A stretch of 6,615 nucleotides of DNA, from NCBI GenBank assembly GCA_965369385.1, contig CBDUQP010000166.1, positions 1-6,615 of the forward strand, written 5' to 3'. This document shows positions 6,107 through 6,615 of this stretch, one piece after another. The position numbers and the translations under genes are program-made. Origin of the DNA: CBDUQP01 sp965369385. Its GTDB lineage: Bacteria > Planctomycetota > Phycisphaerae > SM23-33. Under the pieces are notes generated by a model. It had not been told where the DNA came from, did no database searches, and saw only the letters and a program-made list of their open reading frames with translations. The first letter of the stretch is position 1. Every line of letters begins with the position of its first letter.

Positions 6107-6219
6107 GAACCCCGCAGGGGTGCCAAGCGGTTAGCCGGGGTTGAGTGAAGGTTTCTGCCGTTCTGAGCGAGCCCCCGGACAAATGCCCCACACAACCAGA
6201 ACCCCAACGGGGTGGCAAG
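6107..6219. repeat. Composite dispersed-repeat element: two matching mini-hairpins flanking a longer stem-loop
   Basis: Two 21-base direct repeats lie 92 bases apart, at 6107-6127 and 6199-6219, and share GAACCCC-NNN-GGGGTG-CAAG. Each folds as ACCCC/GGGGT with a 3-base loop (GCA in one, AAC in the other). They match at 17 of 21 positions, and three of the four differences fall in the loop, so the stem is conserved while the loop varies. Between them CCGGGG (6135-6140) pairs with CCCCGG (6173-6178) around a 32-base loop. I recall similar CCCCGNNGGGG-type elements scattered between genes in planctomycete and related genomes, but that is memory, not a search. No open frame here is credible as a gene. 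Confidence 0.6.
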
Positions 6220-6485
6220 AGACGCTGATACGCGACTTTGCTCAGTTAGCTCCTTCAATGCACGCTTGTGCCAGGGAGGCGTTGACTATAGGATTGTTGA
6301 CATGATCATGGGGACAATGGAGTTCACGTGACTGACCATATCGCATTTTGTGTGATCCGGAGACGACGTTCATGGCACGGGACATGACCAGACCTATTTA
6401 GCTCTATCTTTGACCATATCTGTCATCCCCCACTGTCATAATGACATACGAAGTGAGCAAAACATATTCTTGTCGTGCCTAAACA

Positions 6486-6514
6486 TTGACATCAGAACAG
6501 GATAACAGTCAAAT
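6486..6514 (+). promoter_or_regulatory. Weak sigma70-like promoter candidate toward the right edge
   Basis: A perfect TTGACA (6486-6491) is followed after 17 bases by TCAAAT (6509-6514), which matches the -10 consensus at 4 of 6 positions. Transcription would start near 6521 and run into the stem-loop at 6539-6580 and off the edge. The downstream gene, if any, is not visible. Confidence 0.25.
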
Positions 6515-6538
6515 ATGGTCTTGGGTCCAGATCGGGGT

Positions 6539-6580
6539 GCGGTTCGTCAGGCGTCCAACTGGACAGCTTTCCCGAACCGC
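6539..6580. other. Nested stem-loop near the right edge
   Basis: GCGGTTCG (6539-6546) pairs with CGAACCGC (6573-6580) over eight perfect base pairs. Inside the 26-base loop GTCCA (6553-6557) pairs with TGGAC (6560-6564). Nested perfect stems make chance less likely, but no RNA family or known site is recognised. Confidence 0.4.
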
Positions 6581-6615
6581 TGGCGAGTATCGAAGACAAT
6601 TGCCCTGCGACTCCC

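Larger units (their letters stand above)
6220..6615. other. AT-richer non-coding stretch with clustered TGAC/GTCA words
   Basis: I see no supported gene in these 396 bases. TGAC occurs at 6283, 6298, 6329, 6333, 6385, 6411, 6442 and 6487, and its complement GTCA at 6422, 6435, 6508 and 6546. That is twelve hits in about 267 bases, where about two are expected for random sequence of even composition. GACCATAT appears at 6334-6341 and 6412-6419, and inverted (ATATGGTC) at 6513-6520. TGTCAT (6434-6439) and ATGACA (6441-6446) form a perfect palindrome around one base. All three minus-strand frames and one plus-strand frame are open into the right edge, so a gene end or start may lie there, but the visible sequence cannot decide. 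Confidence 0.4.

Noticed and set aside
5633..6218. Open frames of 171 and 179 codons on opposite strands in the repeat region
   Set aside because: Both run through the palindromic repeat cluster and are Arg/Pro/Gly-rich. Their overlap on both strands is typical of stop-poor GC-rich repeats.
6242..6385. Minus-strand 47-codon frame containing CPHDH
   Set aside because: It has no ribosome-binding site and is short. The Cys/His string is too little to claim a metal-binding protein.
6530..6600. tRNA gene suggested by GGTTCG and paired arms
   Set aside because: No cloverleaf with acceptor, D and anticodon arms can be drawn, and the GGTTCG belongs to the outer stem of the hairpin.
6494..6615. Partial gene at the right edge on either strand
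   Set aside because: Three minus-strand frames and a plus-strand ATG frame from 6515 are all open into the edge with no family signal, so none can be preferred.

Overview
The window looks like a chromosomal segment of an uncultured, free-living, GC-moderate bacterium with Gram-negative-type secreted proteins. A planctomycete (Phycisphaerae-like) source is my best guess. It rests on the two families of GC-rich palindromic repeats on the right, the style of the secreted proteins, and the LarA and glycogen-synthase-like sequences. This is inference from recalled patterns, not a search result.

Left part (1-3721): three genes all read on the minus strand. From right to left they are a cytoplasmic GT-B glycosyltransferase of the glycogen/starch synthase type (3721 to 1973), an uncharacterised secreted protein (1804 to 755), and a second secreted protein with a TPR-like helical region that runs off the left edge (559 to 1). 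The gaps of 168 and 195 bases, and the strong Shine-Dalgarno sites before both secreted proteins, are compatible with separate transcription units as well as one loose operon.

Middle (3722-5316): a 311-base divergent regulatory region separates the glycosyltransferase from a plus-strand LarA-family gene. LarA proteins are nickel-pincer-nucleotide-dependent 2-hydroxyacid racemases/epimerases. All the residues I know as catalytic or cofactor-binding in Lactiplantibacillus LarA are present with matching spacing, but the substrate cannot be read from the sequence. No larB, larC or larE cofactor genes are in the window.

Right part (5317-6615): about 1.3 kb with no convincing gene. It begins with a run of short hairpins directly after the LarA stop codon, one of them a strong plus-strand hairpin with three G-U pairs. 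A T7 tract with a 13-base direct repeat follows. Next come a GC-rich cluster of imperfect palindromes (about 5540-6100) and a composite element made of two near-identical small hairpins flanking a longer stem (6107-6219). The last stretch is AT-richer, with a striking density of TGAC/GTCA words and a stem-loop near the right edge. Open frames across the GC-rich part are best explained as repeats, not proteins.

No clearly new multi-gene system is visible. The best leads are the LarA-family enzyme of unknown substrate divergently paired with a glucan-synthase-like enzyme, and the layered non-coding repeat region.
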